A DNA stretch of 64,000 nucleotides from Streptacidiphilus pinicola. GTDB taxonomy: Bacteria; Actinomycetota; Actinomycetes; Streptomycetales; Streptomycetaceae. Under the pieces are notes generated by a model. That model had not been told where the DNA came from. It was given only the letters and a program-made list of their open reading frames with translations, and ran no database searches. The translations under genes were made by a program, and so were the position numbers. Location: positions 62,001 to 126,000 of the forward strand of contig NZ_QKYN01000037.1 in the NCBI RefSeq assembly GCF_003258295.1, written 5' to 3'. Every line of letters begins with the position of its first letter. The stretch's first letter is position 1. This document shows positions 18,099 through 26,682 of this stretch, piece after piece.

Positions 18099-18728
18099 AT
18101 GAGCACCTTCATGCTCCGGTTCGTCTGCACCGCGAACTTGTGCCGGTCACCACTGGCCGAGCGCATCGCGGTGCTGCGAACGCCTGCGACAGCCGCCGCG
18201 AGGAGGTGGCTGGTCGTCACCAGCGCCGGCACACATGCCCGGGACGGCATGGGCATGCATCCGCCGGCGGCCCGCCGTCTCACCTCCATGGGCGCCGATC
18301 CCGCGGGATTCAGCAGCCGTCGACTGACCGCCGCCATGGTCGCCGAGGACGACCTGGTGCTGACAGCAGATCTCACCCAACGCGACGCCGTGATCGCGCT
18401 CTGTCCGGCCGCGTCCCGGCGCACCTTTGTGATCGGGGAGTTCGCCCGGCTGCTGCAGCACACCGAGGTGCCTCGGGGCCGCGCCGGCGCGGCGGACGGT
18501 CCTGCCGAAGCCGCTCGGAACGTCGTCGCCAGGGCTGCCAGGTACCGGGGCAGAGTGCCGTGGCGCGAGCCCGCCCTGGACGAGATCGCCGACCCGGACA
18601 GCGAGGCCGCGGTCAGCTTCTGCGCCGAGCAGGTCGACCGTGCCGTGACCCAGATCGTCGTCGCCCTGAGCGGCGTGACGCCCAAGCTGGTCCCCCTATC
18701 CACGCGAGCAACGGATCCACGATCATGA
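18099..18728 (+). CDS. Low-molecular-weight protein tyrosine phosphatase
   Basis: A 209-residue LMW-PTP, expected to dephosphorylate the tyrosine tail of the upstream BY-kinase. The CX5R loop is near the start: FVCTANLCRSPLAE with C10 and R16. The general-acid region ADPD follows in EIADPDSEAAVSF. It is longer than the ~155-residue minimal family because of Ala-rich inserts. ATG at 18099 is chosen because family similarity begins right there; the frame is open upstream. It lies 49 bp after the kinase stop and overlaps the next gene by ATGA. Confidence 0.88.
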   Translation: MSTFMLRFVCTANLCRSPLAERIAVLRTPATAAARRWLVVTSAGTHARDGMGMHPPAARRLTSMGADPAGFSSRRLTAAMVAEDDLVLTADLTQRDAVIALCPAASRRTFVIGEFARLLQHTEVPRGRAGAADGPAEAARNVVARAARYRGRVPWREPALDEIADPDSEAAVSFCAEQVDRAVTQIVVALSGVTPKLVPLSTRATDPRS

Positions 18729-20473
18729 CAACCGTTCAGATGACCGGGCAGCCATCGACCGACCAGGAGGCTGCCACCCCTCCCCGTGAGCCCGTCCTCG
18801 GGTCACCCCTGGTCCATCCCACCGCGGAGGTCGAACCCGGCGCCATCGTCGGCGACGGCACCCGGATCTGGCATCAGGTGCAGATTCGCGCCGGTGCGGT
18901 CGTCGGCCTCCAGTGCGTGCTCGGGAAGAATGTCTTCGTGGACGGCGGTGCCGTCGTGGGCGACCGGGTGAAGATCCAGAACAACGTCTCGGTGTACCGG
19001 GGCGTCCAGTTGGCCGACGAGGTCTTCGTCGGCCCCGCCGCGGTCTTCACCAACGACCTGCGTCCACGCGCGGCCGGACCCTGGCAGGTGCTGCCCACCA
19101 CGGTGCACCGGGGCGCCTCCATCGGCGCGGGCGCGACGATCGTCTGCGGCGTCGAGATCGGCGCGCGGGCCATGGTCGGCGCGGGTGCGGTGGTCACCCG
19201 GTCGGTTCTGCCGCACCAGTTGGTCGCAGGCAACCCCGCCCGGCCGGCGGGCTGGGTCTGCGGCTGCGGCACGGTGCTCTCCCGCGCCGCGACACGGCCC
19301 CCATGTCTCACGTGCGACCGGTGCTCCGCGCCGGAGGCGCCGGCCCGGCCCGCCCCGGAAAGACGCCGGATCGGGAGCGGCATGCCCCAGTTGGGCGCCG
19401 AGGAGGAGGAAGCCGTCCTCGCGGTCCTTCGGTCCGGCCGACTGACCTGCGGTCCCAGGGTGGAGGCGTTCGAGCGAGCCTTCGCCGCCACGCACGGAGC
19501 CGCCCACGCGGTCGCGGTCAGCAACGGGACGACGGCGCTCGTCGCGGCGCTGCGCGCCCACGGCATCGGCGCGGGTGACGAGGTGATCACCAGTCCGCTG
19601 ACGTTCGCCGGAACCCTCAGCGCCCTGCTCGAGGCAGGCGCCACGGTGCGCTTCGCCGACATCGGGGAGGACTTCCTGCTGGATCCGGCGGCCGTCGCCG
19701 CCGCGATCACACCACGGACCCTGGCCGTCATGCCGGTCCACCTGTACGGCCTGCCCGCGGACATGCCTGCTCTCGGCAGTCTCGCCGAGCGTCACGGTCT
19801 CACCCTGATCGCGGACGCGGCACAGGCGCACGGCGCCACGGTGGCCGGGCAGTCCGTGGGCGCCGCCTCGACGGCGGCCTTCTCCCTTTACGGCAGCAAG
19901 AACATCACCTGCGGCGAGGGCGGCGTCGTCACCACGACCGACGACCACATCGCCGACCGGCTCCGACTGATCCGCAATCACGGCATGCGCGGCCGGTACG
20001 AGCACGTGATGCCGGGCTCGAACTACCGGCTCACCGAGTTGCAGGCGGCGATCGCCACCGTGCAACTGGGCCGGCTGCCCGAGATCAACCGGCGACGCGC
20101 CGAGAACGCGGCCCGGCTCAGCGCCGGCCTCGCGGACGTCGCCGGGCTGATCACTCCGTCGCAGCCCACCGGCCGGCTCCACGTGTGGCACCAGTACACG
20201 GTCCGGCTCACCGACGAGGCCCGGATCGGACGCGACGCACTGATCGCCGCGCTGGAACAGGCCGACATCGAGGCAAGGGTCTTCTATCCCCGGTTGGTCT
20301 TCGACTACGACTGCTACCGGAATCACCCTCGGGTCGCGCACCAGGTACTGCCGACGGCGGAACTGATCAGCGGCCAGGTCCTCTCCCTCCCGATCCATCC
20401 GGGACTCACGGCCGCGGACATCGACCGAATCGTGGAGAGCGTGCGGCACGCACTGGGTGTCCAGGCGGGCTGA
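18725..20473 (+). CDS. Fusion of WbpD-like N-acetyltransferase and WbpE-like DegT aminotransferase
   Basis: A 582-residue two-domain enzyme. Residues about 29-176 are a left-handed beta-helix acetyltransferase of the WbpD/WlbB type (GDGTRIWHQVQIRAGAVVG, GKNVFVDGGAVVGDRVKIQN, ending AGNPARPAGWVCGCG). A Cys-rich stretch (C179, C181, C194, C197, C200) links it to a DegT aminotransferase (about 216-580) with K392 in LYGSKNITCGEGG. In the Wbp pathway the aminotransferase makes UDP-GlcNAc3NA and the acetyltransferase makes UDP-GlcNAc3NAcA. These are consecutive steps, so fusion would allow channelling. Separate proteins are the norm in Pseudomonas and Bordetella. Confidence 0.9.
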   Translation: MTTVQMTGQPSTDQEAATPPREPVLGSPLVHPTAEVEPGAIVGDGTRIWHQVQIRAGAVVGLQCVLGKNVFVDGGAVVGDRVKIQNNVSVYRGVQLADEVFVGPAAVFTNDLRPRAAGPWQVLPTTVHRGASIGAGATIVCGVEIGARAMVGAGAVVTRSVLPHQLVAGNPARPAGWVCGCGTVLSRAATRPPCLTCDRCSAPEAPARPAPERRRIGSGMPQLGAEEEEAVLAVLRSGRLTCGPRVEAFERAFAATHGAAHAVAVSNGTTALVAALRAHGIGAGDEVITSPLTFAGTLSALLEAGATVRFADIGEDFLLDPAAVAAAITPRTLAVMPVHLYGLPADMPALGSLAERHGLTLIADAAQAHGATVAGQSVGAASTAAFSLYGSKNITCGEGGVVTTTDDHIADRLRLIRNHGMRGRYEHVMPGSNYRLTELQAAIATVQLGRLPEINRRRAENAARLSAGLADVAGLITPSQPTGRLHVWHQYTVRLTDEARIGRDALIAALEQADIEARVFYPRLVFDYDCYRNHPRVAHQVLPTAELISGQVLSLPIHPGLTAADIDRIVESVRHALGVQAG

Positions 20474-20571
20474 AGCAACCAGGAGCGCCCTGGCCGGACC
20501 GGACAGCAGGTCGGGCTAGGCCCCTGTTTCCGATCCGTGTCAGTCCGTAACGCATACGCAGGGAGGCGAGG

Positions 20572-21741
20572 TTGGAACGGTATCGGACACCGGGTGGCCC
20601 TGCGCGTGAGCCGTCCCGTTCGGCCGGCCAGGCTTTCGCCGGGGTATGGAAGCTCACCGCCGCACTCGGGGCGACCGCCGGTCTGGTGGGTCTGCCCTTG
20701 GCAGCGGCGCTCCACCTTGCTCCTGGGCCGTTCTCCTGGCCGACCGGCAGGTCGACCGCGTCCGTTGCGGCGACAGCCGGATCTTCGACTGCCGGGGCTG
20801 GACAGCCGGGTTTCCTGCTGCCCTCCGTCGACGGCGGCGGTTACCCGGGCAACTACGGATACATGTACAGCACGCCGATCACGTCCGTTCCGCAGGTGCC
20901 AACCGAGGCGATCCCTCCCCTCGTGCTTGCCGGCTACCAGCGTGCCACCCAGGCGCTGGCACTGAGAACGCCCCAGTGCCACCTCAACTGGCCGCTCCTG
21001 GCCGGGATCGGAAAGGTGGAGTCGAACCATGCCGGGGGTGGCGAGCTCCAGCCCGACGGCACCGCGGTGGTCCCGATCCTGGGTCCCGAACTGAACGGAA
21101 CGCAGGGGAATCCGGCCGTCCGCGACACCGACCACGGGGCACTGGACGGCGACGTGGTGTGGGACCGGGCGGTAGGACCCATGCAGATCCTGCCTTCCGT
21201 CTGGCGGCGTTGGGCCGCCACGGACCGGCCTGGGGTCGCCCCCAACCCGCAGAACGTCTTCGACGCGACGATGACCGCCGGAGAGCTGTTGTGCGCGGCG
21301 GGCGGCGATCTGAGTACTCCGTCGGGTCTTCAGCGCGCCGTGGCCGCCTACCATCACCCGCAGGGATACGCCCAGGCCGTACTGGCCTGGACCGCCCTCT
21401 ACGCCGCCGAATCGCTGACGGACCCGCTGCCCTGGCCTGCTCAGCCGCCTTCCTGGCCGCTGCTTCCCCCGGGCGCCTCCTCCTCGCCGGCCGCCTTCCC
21501 CACGGCCCCGGCGGCCAGCACCGCACTGCCGTCCGCTCAGGCCACCACGCCCTGGGCCGCGCCGTCCTCGGCACACGGCTCCACGGGCACCTCTCGTCCG
21601 CCAGGGCCACCCGGCGGCACGCCTGCTCCGGCGACCAGGTCAGCCCGACCGTCGCATTCGCCGGTTTCCGGCCACGCGGCACCTTCGTCGGCGTGCGCCT
21701 GCCCACCCAGGAGCACGGCCTCCGACCACCCGCGCGGGTAG
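20572..21741 (+). CDS. Membrane-anchored lytic transglycosylase-like protein (SLT_2/MltB type)
   Basis: A 389-residue protein with an N-terminal membrane segment or uncleaved signal (about 27-50). A lysozyme-like domain follows, with the catalytic-Glu motif LLAGIGKVESNHAGGG and VGPMQILPSVWRRWA, then AVAAYHHPQGYAQAVL. The last ~100 residues are Pro/Ser/Ala-rich. It should cleave peptidoglycan outside the membrane. TTG at 20572 is chosen because GGGAGGCGAG ends just upstream. It may help make room in the wall for the neighbouring polysaccharide (inference). Confidence 0.83.
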   Translation: MERYRTPGGPAREPSRSAGQAFAGVWKLTAALGATAGLVGLPLAAALHLAPGPFSWPTGRSTASVAATAGSSTAGAGQPGFLLPSVDGGGYPGNYGYMYSTPITSVPQVPTEAIPPLVLAGYQRATQALALRTPQCHLNWPLLAGIGKVESNHAGGGELQPDGTAVVPILGPELNGTQGNPAVRDTDHGALDGDVVWDRAVGPMQILPSVWRRWAATDRPGVAPNPQNVFDATMTAGELLCAAGGDLSTPSGLQRAVAAYHHPQGYAQAVLAWTALYAAESLTDPLPWPAQPPSWPLLPPGASSSPAAFPTAPAASTALPSAQATTPWAAPSSAHGSTGTSRPPGPPGGTPAPATRSARPSHSPVSGHAAPSSACACPPRSTASDHPRG

Positions 21742-21848
21742 CAGGAGGCGGCCGCCGCGCGGACGGAAGGGCCGCGCCCCCACGTGGCCGGCACGACCCC
21801 GGACGGCCGGATCGTGTCGATCCCACTCATCTCCCTTACGGAGCTCCT

Positions 21849-23087
21849 GTGCCCGCCGCGCTGTCCGCGCTCGATGCCTATCGCCGGATCTTCGCCGAAG
21901 CCCCCGGCAGTCTCGCGTTCTCCACCGCCGGATTCATCGCGCGGATGCCGATGTCGATGATGGGCATCGGCATGGTCACCATGCTCTCCTCGCTGCGCGG
22001 CGACTACGCGCTCGGCGGCGCCGTCTCGGCGACGGTCGCGCTGGCCGCGGCCCTGCTCGGCCCACAGGTGGCCCGGCTGGTCGACCGGTACGGGCAGAGC
22101 CGCGTCGCGCTGCGGGCGACCGGCGTGACCGTGATCGCCATGGGCGCGCTGCTGCTCTGCGCCGCGCTGGGCGCCCCGGACTGGACGCTCTTCGTCTGCG
22201 CCGTCGCCGTCGGCTGCATGCCCACCATGGGCTCACTGGTACGCGCCCGCTGGGTGCACCTCTACCAGGGCTCGCCGCTGCTGCACACCGCCTACTCCTT
22301 CGAGTCGGTGGTGGACGAGATCGTCTTCATCGTCGGCCCGATCCTGGTCATCGGCCCTTCGACGTCCTGGTTCCCGGAGGCCGGGCCACTGCTGGCGACC
22401 GTGCTGCTCGGCGTCGGCACGCTGCTGTTCTGCGCCCAGGGCCGGACCGAGCCGCCGGTCCACCCGCACGCCCACGCCGCGGCGGGCCGTTCGGCGCTGC
22501 GCACCCGCGGCCTGCTGGTGCTGGTGCTGACCTTCGTCGGTGTCGGCGCGGTCTTCGGCAGCGTCGAGGTGACCACCGTCGCCTTCGCCGACCACCTGCA
22601 CCACAAGGCGCTCTCCTCGGTGGTGCTCGCGGTCTACGCGCTCGGCTCCTGCATCGCGGGCATCGTCTTCGGCGCGCTGAAGCTCAGGGGCCCGCTCTCG
22701 CGGCGGTTCCTGGTGGGCATCGTCACGCTGGGGGTGAGTATGCTGCCGCTCCTATTCGTGAAGAACCTCGTGGCCCTGGCGGCGGCGCTGTTCGTCGCCG
22801 GGCTGTCCATCTCCCCCACCATCGTCACGAGCATGGGTCTGGTGGAACAGATGGTGCCGGCGGCCAAGCTGACCGAGGGCATGACCTGGATCGCCACCGG
22901 GCTGGCCGTGGGGGTGGCCTTCGGCTCCTCCGCCGCGGGCTGGGTGGTGGACGCCGCGGGCGCCTCCGGCGGCTACTGGGTGACGGTGGCCGCGGCAGGG
23001 CTCTCGGTCGCCACGGCGTTCCTCGGCTCTCATCTGCTGCGGGAGCTCTCCGAGGCCCGACGTGCTCGAAGTGGTCGCTTTCGGTGA
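21849..23087 (+). CDS. Major facilitator superfamily transporter
   Basis: A 412-residue, about twelve-helix MFS protein. Helix A-loop features are ARMPMSMMGIGMVTMLSS and the loop 2-3 motif QVARLVDRYGQSRVALRA; a second half begins near LLVLVLTFVGVGAVFGS. GTG at 21849 follows ACGGAG. No residue pattern tells the substrate. It is not coupled to the transglycosylase (107-bp gap) and may be unrelated to the polysaccharide locus. Confidence 0.88.
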   Translation: MPAALSALDAYRRIFAEAPGSLAFSTAGFIARMPMSMMGIGMVTMLSSLRGDYALGGAVSATVALAAALLGPQVARLVDRYGQSRVALRATGVTVIAMGALLLCAALGAPDWTLFVCAVAVGCMPTMGSLVRARWVHLYQGSPLLHTAYSFESVVDEIVFIVGPILVIGPSTSWFPEAGPLLATVLLGVGTLLFCAQGRTEPPVHPHAHAAAGRSALRTRGLLVLVLTFVGVGAVFGSVEVTTVAFADHLHHKALSSVVLAVYALGSCIAGIVFGALKLRGPLSRRFLVGIVTLGVSMLPLLFVKNLVALAAALFVAGLSISPTIVTSMGLVEQMVPAAKLTEGMTWIATGLAVGVAFGSSAAGWVVDAAGASGGYWVTVAAAGLSVATAFLGSHLLRELSEARRARSGRFR

Positions 23088-23670
23088 GCGCAGTCGCCCG
23101 GACGCCGAGCTCCGCCCCGCCTCCTCCACGCGCCCGCACACCTGAAGTGATCGCCGGGCTGCGCACGCCGCCAACGCTCGAGGATGACAGGTCCCGGGCG
23201 CCTGCTCCCTCGCTCGGGTGGGAGGCCTACCCCGTACCCGACATCGGCGAACCGGCAGCGCGGTCTGTCAACGTCGCTGCCGCAGATGTAAATTCACCTT
23301 TTCGGCGAAACGACATCCGGGAATGATCCTTGAACTGCCCTGCATCCAGGGAGAAAAACTCATGCCGGTTTGCTGACGAGACCTCAATTCATCGGGATTA
23401 CTGGCTTGATGACGGGCGACGACAGGCGTTTGAATCGCCGATCCGTTCCCGTGCTCGGATGACCCGCTGAGCGCGGCCCGCACCCTTTGGGCCGCGCAAC
23501 GACGCCGACAATCGGTCGACTCGCCCCGACAGGAGGGCCTGCGCACGGCCCCACCCAGGAAGTGCGTGTACGTCGAGCCCTGTCGTCACCCTTCGTATGC
23601 TCGTGGCTGCACAGCGCAGTCGGCCGATTGCGCAGGCCATCTCGGCACAGAGCACGGAAGGAGCCCATCG
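23088..23670. other. Intergenic region downstream of MFS gene
   Basis: 583 bp without a convincing gene. It contains a strong hairpin (annotated separately) and a slightly more AT-rich stretch at about 23280-23410. The promoter for the LAHTG surface-protein operon must lie here, but no clear -35/-10 pair was found. Confidence 0.4.
23471..23497. terminator. Perfect 9-bp hairpin (terminator or attenuator)
   Basis: GCGCGGCCC (23471-23479) pairs with GGGCCGCGC (23489-23497) around a 9-base loop. It lies 384 bp after the MFS stop and 174 bp before the next start. It could terminate read-through from the MFS gene or act in the leader of the surface-protein operon. Confidence 0.55.
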
Positions 23671-24312
23671 ATGAATGACAGACGTCCGGCAGCAGAGGAC
23701 GGACACCCCGCCTCCGTCGCACCACGGGGTGCGACGGTTCGCGGCCGAAGCCTTGCACGGAGGGCGGCGGTCACGTTCGTGGTGCTGGCCGCTTCATTCG
23801 TCTTCGCGCCGACGGCGAAGGCCGCCGACTGCACTCCGGGCAGCTACCCACCCGCACAGTGCGCCGCGGAGGTGAGTTCCACGGTGGTGCCTCAGGGTGG
23901 CGCACTGACCGTCACCGGCCCGGGTTTCGCACCCGAGTCGTGGGTGTCCATCGACATCCTGAGCCAGGTCGTCCATCTGAAGACGGTGGAGGCGGAAGGC
24001 AACGGCCGGGTGAGGGCTCGGGTGCGCATCCCCGACGACTTCGAGGAGGGGACGCACACCCTGATGCTGACCGGCAGGAACCCGGACGGCTCGGAGCGGC
24101 GCCTGTCGGCGACCATTGTGGTCGTGGAGGCCGGCCGGGGCGGGGCCTCGGGAGAACCGGGGAACGACGACCACCACGGTGAGGCCGGTGTCCTGGCCCA
24201 CACGGGCGCGTCCAACACCGTCGAGATGGGGATCGCGGGCGGGGTTCTCCTCAGCGCCGGTGGCTTGACCCTGCGACTGGTGCAACGCCGTCGGCGGACC
24301 CGTGCAAGCTGA
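23671..24312 (+). CDS. LAxTG-anchored cell-surface protein (predicted sortase E substrate)
   Basis: A 213-residue exported protein. It has a long twin-Arg-containing basic N-region (RGRSLARR), a hydrophobic core (about 33-47) and a probable cleavage site near AKAADC. The body (about 66-160) is an Ig-like/Big domain (SSTVVPQGGALTVTGPGFAP). The cell-wall sorting signal is LAHTG (175-179), then a hydrophobic stretch and RRRR tail. LAxTG is the class E sortase motif of Streptomyces. ATG at 23671 follows GGAAGGAG. No sortase gene is in the window. Function unknown. Confidence 0.85.
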   Translation: MNDRRPAAEDGHPASVAPRGATVRGRSLARRAAVTFVVLAASFVFAPTAKAADCTPGSYPPAQCAAEVSSTVVPQGGALTVTGPGFAPESWVSIDILSQVVHLKTVEAEGNGRVRARVRIPDDFEEGTHTLMLTGRNPDGSERRLSATIVVVEAGRGGASGEPGNDDHHGEAGVLAHTGASNTVEMGIAGGVLLSAGGLTLRLVQRRRRTRAS

Positions 24313-26113
24313 GCCGTGCACCAGTGGGGTCGGCGGGCCCAGGCAGGAAGTCCATCCGCGTGATCGACGCGGGCGCCGCCGGCTCCTCTTCTGCGCCTTG
24401 GCGCTCTTACTGCCGTCGGCGCTGCTGACGGCCTGGCTGCTGGCACAGGCCTGGACGGCGGAAGCCCACCTCGGTGCCGCCCAGGCGACGGTCGCCCGGC
24501 TGCGTAACGAGCTGCTCGGCGGCGCCTCGCCCGCCCAACAGGACCGGGACGTGGTCCAACTGCGCGCGGACACGGGAGCCGCGCGTCGGGCCACGTCCGG
24601 CATGTGGTGGAGCGCGATGGCTCGCATTCCGCTGGCGGGGCGGCCGCTCAAGACCGTGCACGGTATCGCGGTGGCCGCGGACGCGCTGGCCACGCAGGTG
24701 CTGCCCGAGGTCGCAACCTTGCGCCGGGTCGCCGGACCGGCGGGCCTCGTCCGACAGGACGGCGTCGACCTGGGGGCCCTGACGCAGACCGCACCCGTCC
24801 TGGCACGACTCGAGGGCAGCCTCACCGAGGTCCGCCACGGCCTGGAGGCACTGCCCGATGCCACCGGCCTCGGCAGAGTCGACGACGCCCGCGCTCGGCT
24901 GACCCGCGACGTCGCCTGGCTGGCCGGAGCGGCCGGCGAGGCGAGGACGGCGGTACGGCTGGCGGTGCCGGCGCTCGGCGGATCGGGCCCACGGTCGTAC
25001 TTCCTCGGGTTCCAGACCAACGCCGAGGCGCGCGGTACCGGCGGCCTGGTCGGCGCCTTCGGCGTGGTGACCGCGAACCACGGCCGGATCACCGTGCACG
25101 ACCTGTCCTCCGATGACGCGATGGCCCCGGCGCCCGCGCCCGTGGCCGACCTCGGCGCGGCCTTCGAGGCGCGCTACGGGGCCGCGGAGAGCAGCAGGCT
25201 GCTCGCCAACTCCAACCTCTCCGCGCACTTTCCCTATGCCGCGCAGATCTGGACCGGTCTCTGGCGTCGGCGCACCGGGCAGCGGCTCGACGGGGCCATC
25301 GCCACCGACCCCGTGGGTCTGGCCCAGCTCCTGGAGGCAACCGGACCCGTGCGACTACCGAGCGGCGAGTTGCTCACCGCGAGCGACACCGTCGCCCTCA
25401 CCGAGAGCACGTCCTACGCCCGCTACACCGACAAGGCCGCCCGCAAACGCTTTCTCGTCCAGGTCGCGCAAGCCGTCAGTGAGGCACTCCTGCACGGCCG
25501 TCATGATCCGGTCTCCTTGCTGCGGGCGCTCGGGCACCTCTCCGCGGACGGCCGGCTCCGGATGTGGAGTGCGGATCCCAGCGTCCAGGCGGCGCTCGAG
25601 GGCACCGAACTGGCGGGCATCGTGCCCGAGCGCCCCGGGCCGTACGCGGCCCTCGTGCTGAACAACTCCGCCGGCAACAAGCTCGACTACTACGTCGACC
25701 GTTCGCTGCGCTACGACCTGGGTCCCTGCGCCGGGGGCTACCGCACGAGCACCGTGCAGATCCGGCTCACCGACCGGGCGCCGACCTCGGGTCTGCCGAG
25801 CTACATCACCCTGCGCTCCGACGACCCGACCCACCCGCACCCGCCCGGCTCCACTCTCGTCTGGGTCTCGTTCTACGCGAGCATGGGGGCACAGCTGTGG
25901 GACGCCGAACTGGACGGCCGCCCGCTGCTGATGTCGCCGAGCGAGGAGCGCGGTCATCTCGTGCTGTCCACGGAGGTCGAACTGATTCCCGGCCGCCCCC
26001 GCGCAGTGGACCTCCGGCTGCTCGAGCCGGCTTCCTCCGCCGCGCCGGTGGTTCCGGTCCAGCCCTTGGTCCGGCCGCAGACCACGCAGGTGCTCGCCAC
26101 CGCGTGCTCCTGA
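24302..26113 (+). CDS. DUF4012-domain membrane protein
   Basis: A 603-residue protein with a basic N-terminus, one TM segment (about 29-50), a coiled-coil-like Ala/Arg-rich stretch, then an extracytoplasmic DUF4012 domain. The domain shows YFLGFQTNAEARGTGGLVGA, RYTDKAARKRFLVQV, and VLNNSAGNKLDYYVDRSL near the C-terminus. GTG at 24302 overlaps the previous gene by 11 bp, implying coupling. DUF4012 proteins often sit beside exopolysaccharide genes in actinobacteria, but their biochemistry is unknown. Confidence 0.85.
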   Translation: MQAEPCTSGVGGPRQEVHPRDRRGRRRLLFCALALLLPSALLTAWLLAQAWTAEAHLGAAQATVARLRNELLGGASPAQQDRDVVQLRADTGAARRATSGMWWSAMARIPLAGRPLKTVHGIAVAADALATQVLPEVATLRRVAGPAGLVRQDGVDLGALTQTAPVLARLEGSLTEVRHGLEALPDATGLGRVDDARARLTRDVAWLAGAAGEARTAVRLAVPALGGSGPRSYFLGFQTNAEARGTGGLVGAFGVVTANHGRITVHDLSSDDAMAPAPAPVADLGAAFEARYGAAESSRLLANSNLSAHFPYAAQIWTGLWRRRTGQRLDGAIATDPVGLAQLLEATGPVRLPSGELLTASDTVALTESTSYARYTDKAARKRFLVQVAQAVSEALLHGRHDPVSLLRALGHLSADGRLRMWSADPSVQAALEGTELAGIVPERPGPYAALVLNNSAGNKLDYYVDRSLRYDLGPCAGGYRTSTVQIRLTDRAPTSGLPSYITLRSDDPTHPHPPGSTLVWVSFYASMGAQLWDAELDGRPLLMSPSEERGHLVLSTEVELIPGRPRAVDLRLLEPASSAAPVVPVQPLVRPQTTQVLATACS

Positions 26114-26682
26114 GCCCTGCCTCCTCAAAGACCTCGTCCTTGCTCCACCCCCACAGCTCGCTCCGCCGGCCCGGCGGGCGCGGACGTTCGCGACCGCGCC
26201 CGCCGGGTCGATTCTGCTTTCGTCACCGACGGTGATGGCGCGAGGACTGCACGAGGTCGACAACACGGAAAGTGCTCAATTCGGACAAATCCCCTTGACT
26301 CAGCGTGATCGCTGCAGCAATGATGGGGTCTTGGTTCCGAGTGACCAAACGTGGTGGTTGGCGCTGAGGCGCCCGAGACGGTCGGCGCTCATTTTCTCCG
26401 GGCCGGTATGTGCGGGTGGGGCAACGGCGGGGGCATCGCACACCGGGGGCTGGTTCCAGGCCCGTGCGTCACGACACCGTCTCTTCTCATCTCCGCAGGC
26501 ACCGTTGCGCCAACAGTCGCCCTGCCTAGCGAGCTGACGGTCGATCACCAGACCGTGGTGTGAAGAACCTCGGTGCCCCAGTGGTGGAGTTCCCCTGTGC
26601 CGCGTCGCGGCGAAGCCATGCCCGACGACGCCCTACGGGTCCTGCGGAGTCTGTCTTTTGAAGGTCCGAAAGAAGTCTCTCC
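26114..26682. other. Intergenic region between DUF4012 and beta-helix genes
   Basis: 569 bp. The left end holds the strong terminator annotated separately. The rest is less GC-rich than its surroundings and presumably holds the promoter for the beta-helix gene; TTGACT at 26295-26300 is a possible -35 and is followed by the small inverted repeat CAGCG-TGAT-CGCTG (26301-26314). No -10 box is convincing and no gene is supported. Confidence 0.4.
26170..26207. terminator. Perfect 14-bp GC hairpin terminator
   Basis: CCCGGCGGGCGCGG (26170-26183) pairs with CCGCGCCCGCCGGG (26194-26207) around a 10-base loop, followed by a T-containing stretch (TCGATTCTGCTTT). It lies 57 bp after the DUF4012 stop and should end that operon. 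Confidence 0.85.

Noticed and set aside
23084-23326. 80-codon frame starting at a GTGA overlap with the MFS stop
   Set aside because: Translation is Pro/Ala-rich with no conserved features, and it covers a region where base composition drops. The overlap could be chance; not supported enough to list as a gene.
26223-26563. Small frames on both strands before the beta-helix gene
   Set aside because: Weak initiation sites, atypical composition and no recognisable protein. Kept as intergenic.
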